Part shown: positions 13,275 through 13,513 of the stretch, in pieces | Position numbering within the stretch: the first letter of the stretch is position 1 | Layout of the letters: each line of letters begins with the position of its first letter | Source of the DNA: GCA-2688105 sp964499445 | GTDB taxonomy: Bacteria > Chloroflexota > Dehalococcoidia > Dehalococcoidales > GCA-2688105 | Reading direction: 5' to 3' | Assembly (NCBI GenBank): GCA_964499445.1 | Contig: CAZCLE010000028.1 | Span: 1-13,513, forward strand | Length of the DNA stretch: 13,513 bases | Notes under the pieces: model-generated | Seen by the model: only the letters and a program-made list of their open reading frames with translations | What the model was told of the DNA's origin: nothing | Databases searched by the model: none | Translations under genes and position numbers: made by a program

Positions 13275-13281
13275 TAGTCAA
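13252..13281 (-). promoter_or_regulatory. Promoter of the proVW operon
   Basis: On the minus strand TTGACT (13281-13276, 5/6) and TATAAG (13257-13252, 5/6) are separated by 18 bases. The start near 13245 gives a leader of about 208 bases. It is the best promoter candidate in the gap. Confidence 0.5.
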
Positions 13282-13458
13282 CACGGGTAAGGGAGCATTA
13301 GCGGGGTAATGGTCTGTCAAGGCGCAAGGAGACAAAAAAGGAATACTTGGCAGGTTAACCCCCATAACTTATCAGTGAAGAGATTCTCCAGTATACTGCT
13401 CATTAGCGTGATTTTTAAAGGTGAGCAGCACCACGAGGCATTATCTGAATTATTCTAA

Positions 13459-13513
13459 TGGTGGGCCATTCTGGACTCGAACCAGAGACCTCAGTCTTAT
13501 CAGGACTGCGCTC
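13459..13513 (-). tRNA. tRNA-Ile (GAT), 5' part cut off by window edge
   Basis: Read on the minus strand: the end of the D-arm, an anticodon stem CAGTC/GACTG with loop CTGATAA (anticodon GAT at 13501-13499), a variable loop, a T-arm TCTGG-TTCGAGT-CCAGA, the acceptor strand ATGGCCC, discriminator A and an encoded CCA (13461-13459). The acceptor 5' strand is outside the window. Anticodon GAT identifies isoleucine. Confidence 0.95.

Larger units (their letters stand above)
13038..13458 (-). other. 421-base gap: proVW promoter and structured leader
   Basis: On the minus strand, from the tRNA-Ile end, this holds: a 7-base inverted repeat CTGCTCA/TGAGCAG (13396-13402, 13422-13428) that may help 3' processing of the tRNA; a promoter (13281-13252); an inverted repeat straddling the predicted start (13230-13274); a GC-rich hairpin with T5 (13186-13150); and a 43-codon open frame overlapping the ATPase start. 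No known riboswitch class is evident by eye. Confidence 0.5.

Noticed and set aside
1..13513. Genomic island bounded by two tRNA genes
   Set aside because: Although tRNA genes flank the window, there is no integrase, no repeated tRNA 3' end acting as an attachment site, and the genes are mostly ordinary metabolic or transport genes with matching signals.

Overview
The window looks like a stretch of bacterial chromosome of roughly balanced base composition, bounded by two partial tRNA genes on the minus strand: tRNA-Leu(CAG) at the left edge and tRNA-Ile(GAT) at the right. The gene content suggests an uncultured anaerobe: a GYD-domain protein, a split aconitase-X enzyme, a small bacterial RRM protein, a DUF169 protein, an iron-sulfur-flavoprotein relative and a ProVWX-type betaine transporter. 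This mix resembles Chloroflexota, perhaps class Dehalococcoidia. That placement is an inference from gene families, not a proof. I see no transposase, integrase, phage gene, CRISPR array or rRNA.

Layout. Bases 1-54 are the tRNA-Leu, with a consensus sigma-70 promoter behind it. At 315-1376 is a membrane-anchored transglutaminase-like protein, convergent with a GYD-domain gene (1457-1744, minus). Bases 1994-3651 hold the two-gene aconitase-X operon, large then small subunit with a 4-base stop/start overlap. The next 364 bases carry inverted repeats and a dispersed-repeat-like palindrome. An RRM RNA-binding protein (4016-4282, minus) has a palindrome at its probable transcription start. After another non-coding stretch come a DUF169 protein (4712-5458, minus), an NADPH-dependent FMN reductase-like flavoprotein (5753-6319), an MFS permease (6534-7748), an isochorismatase-fold hydrolase (7749-8396, minus, its stop abutting the MFS stop), a gamma-glutamylcyclotransferase-like protein (8527-8928) and a cupin (9061-9396, minus).

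The right part (9675-13281) is a glycine betaine/proline betaine uptake system. The substrate-binding lipoprotein (plus strand) faces the permease and ATPase (minus strand, overlapping genes), and a strong bidirectional terminator separates them. The three products should form one transporter, but they come from two separately promoted transcripts. The permease/ATPase transcript has a roughly 200-base leader containing an intrinsic terminator hairpin and a small open frame that overlaps the ATPase start, so transcription attenuation is possible.

Most other genes are single-gene units with their own recognisable TTGACA/TATAAT-type promoters, many with 17-base spacing. Apart from the aconitase-X pair and the transporter, no functional pathway joins the neighbours. 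I see no clear new multi-gene system. The best leads are the proVW leader, the palindrome at the RRM promoter, the unresolved reaction of the aconitase-X pair and the repeat-bearing gap after it.
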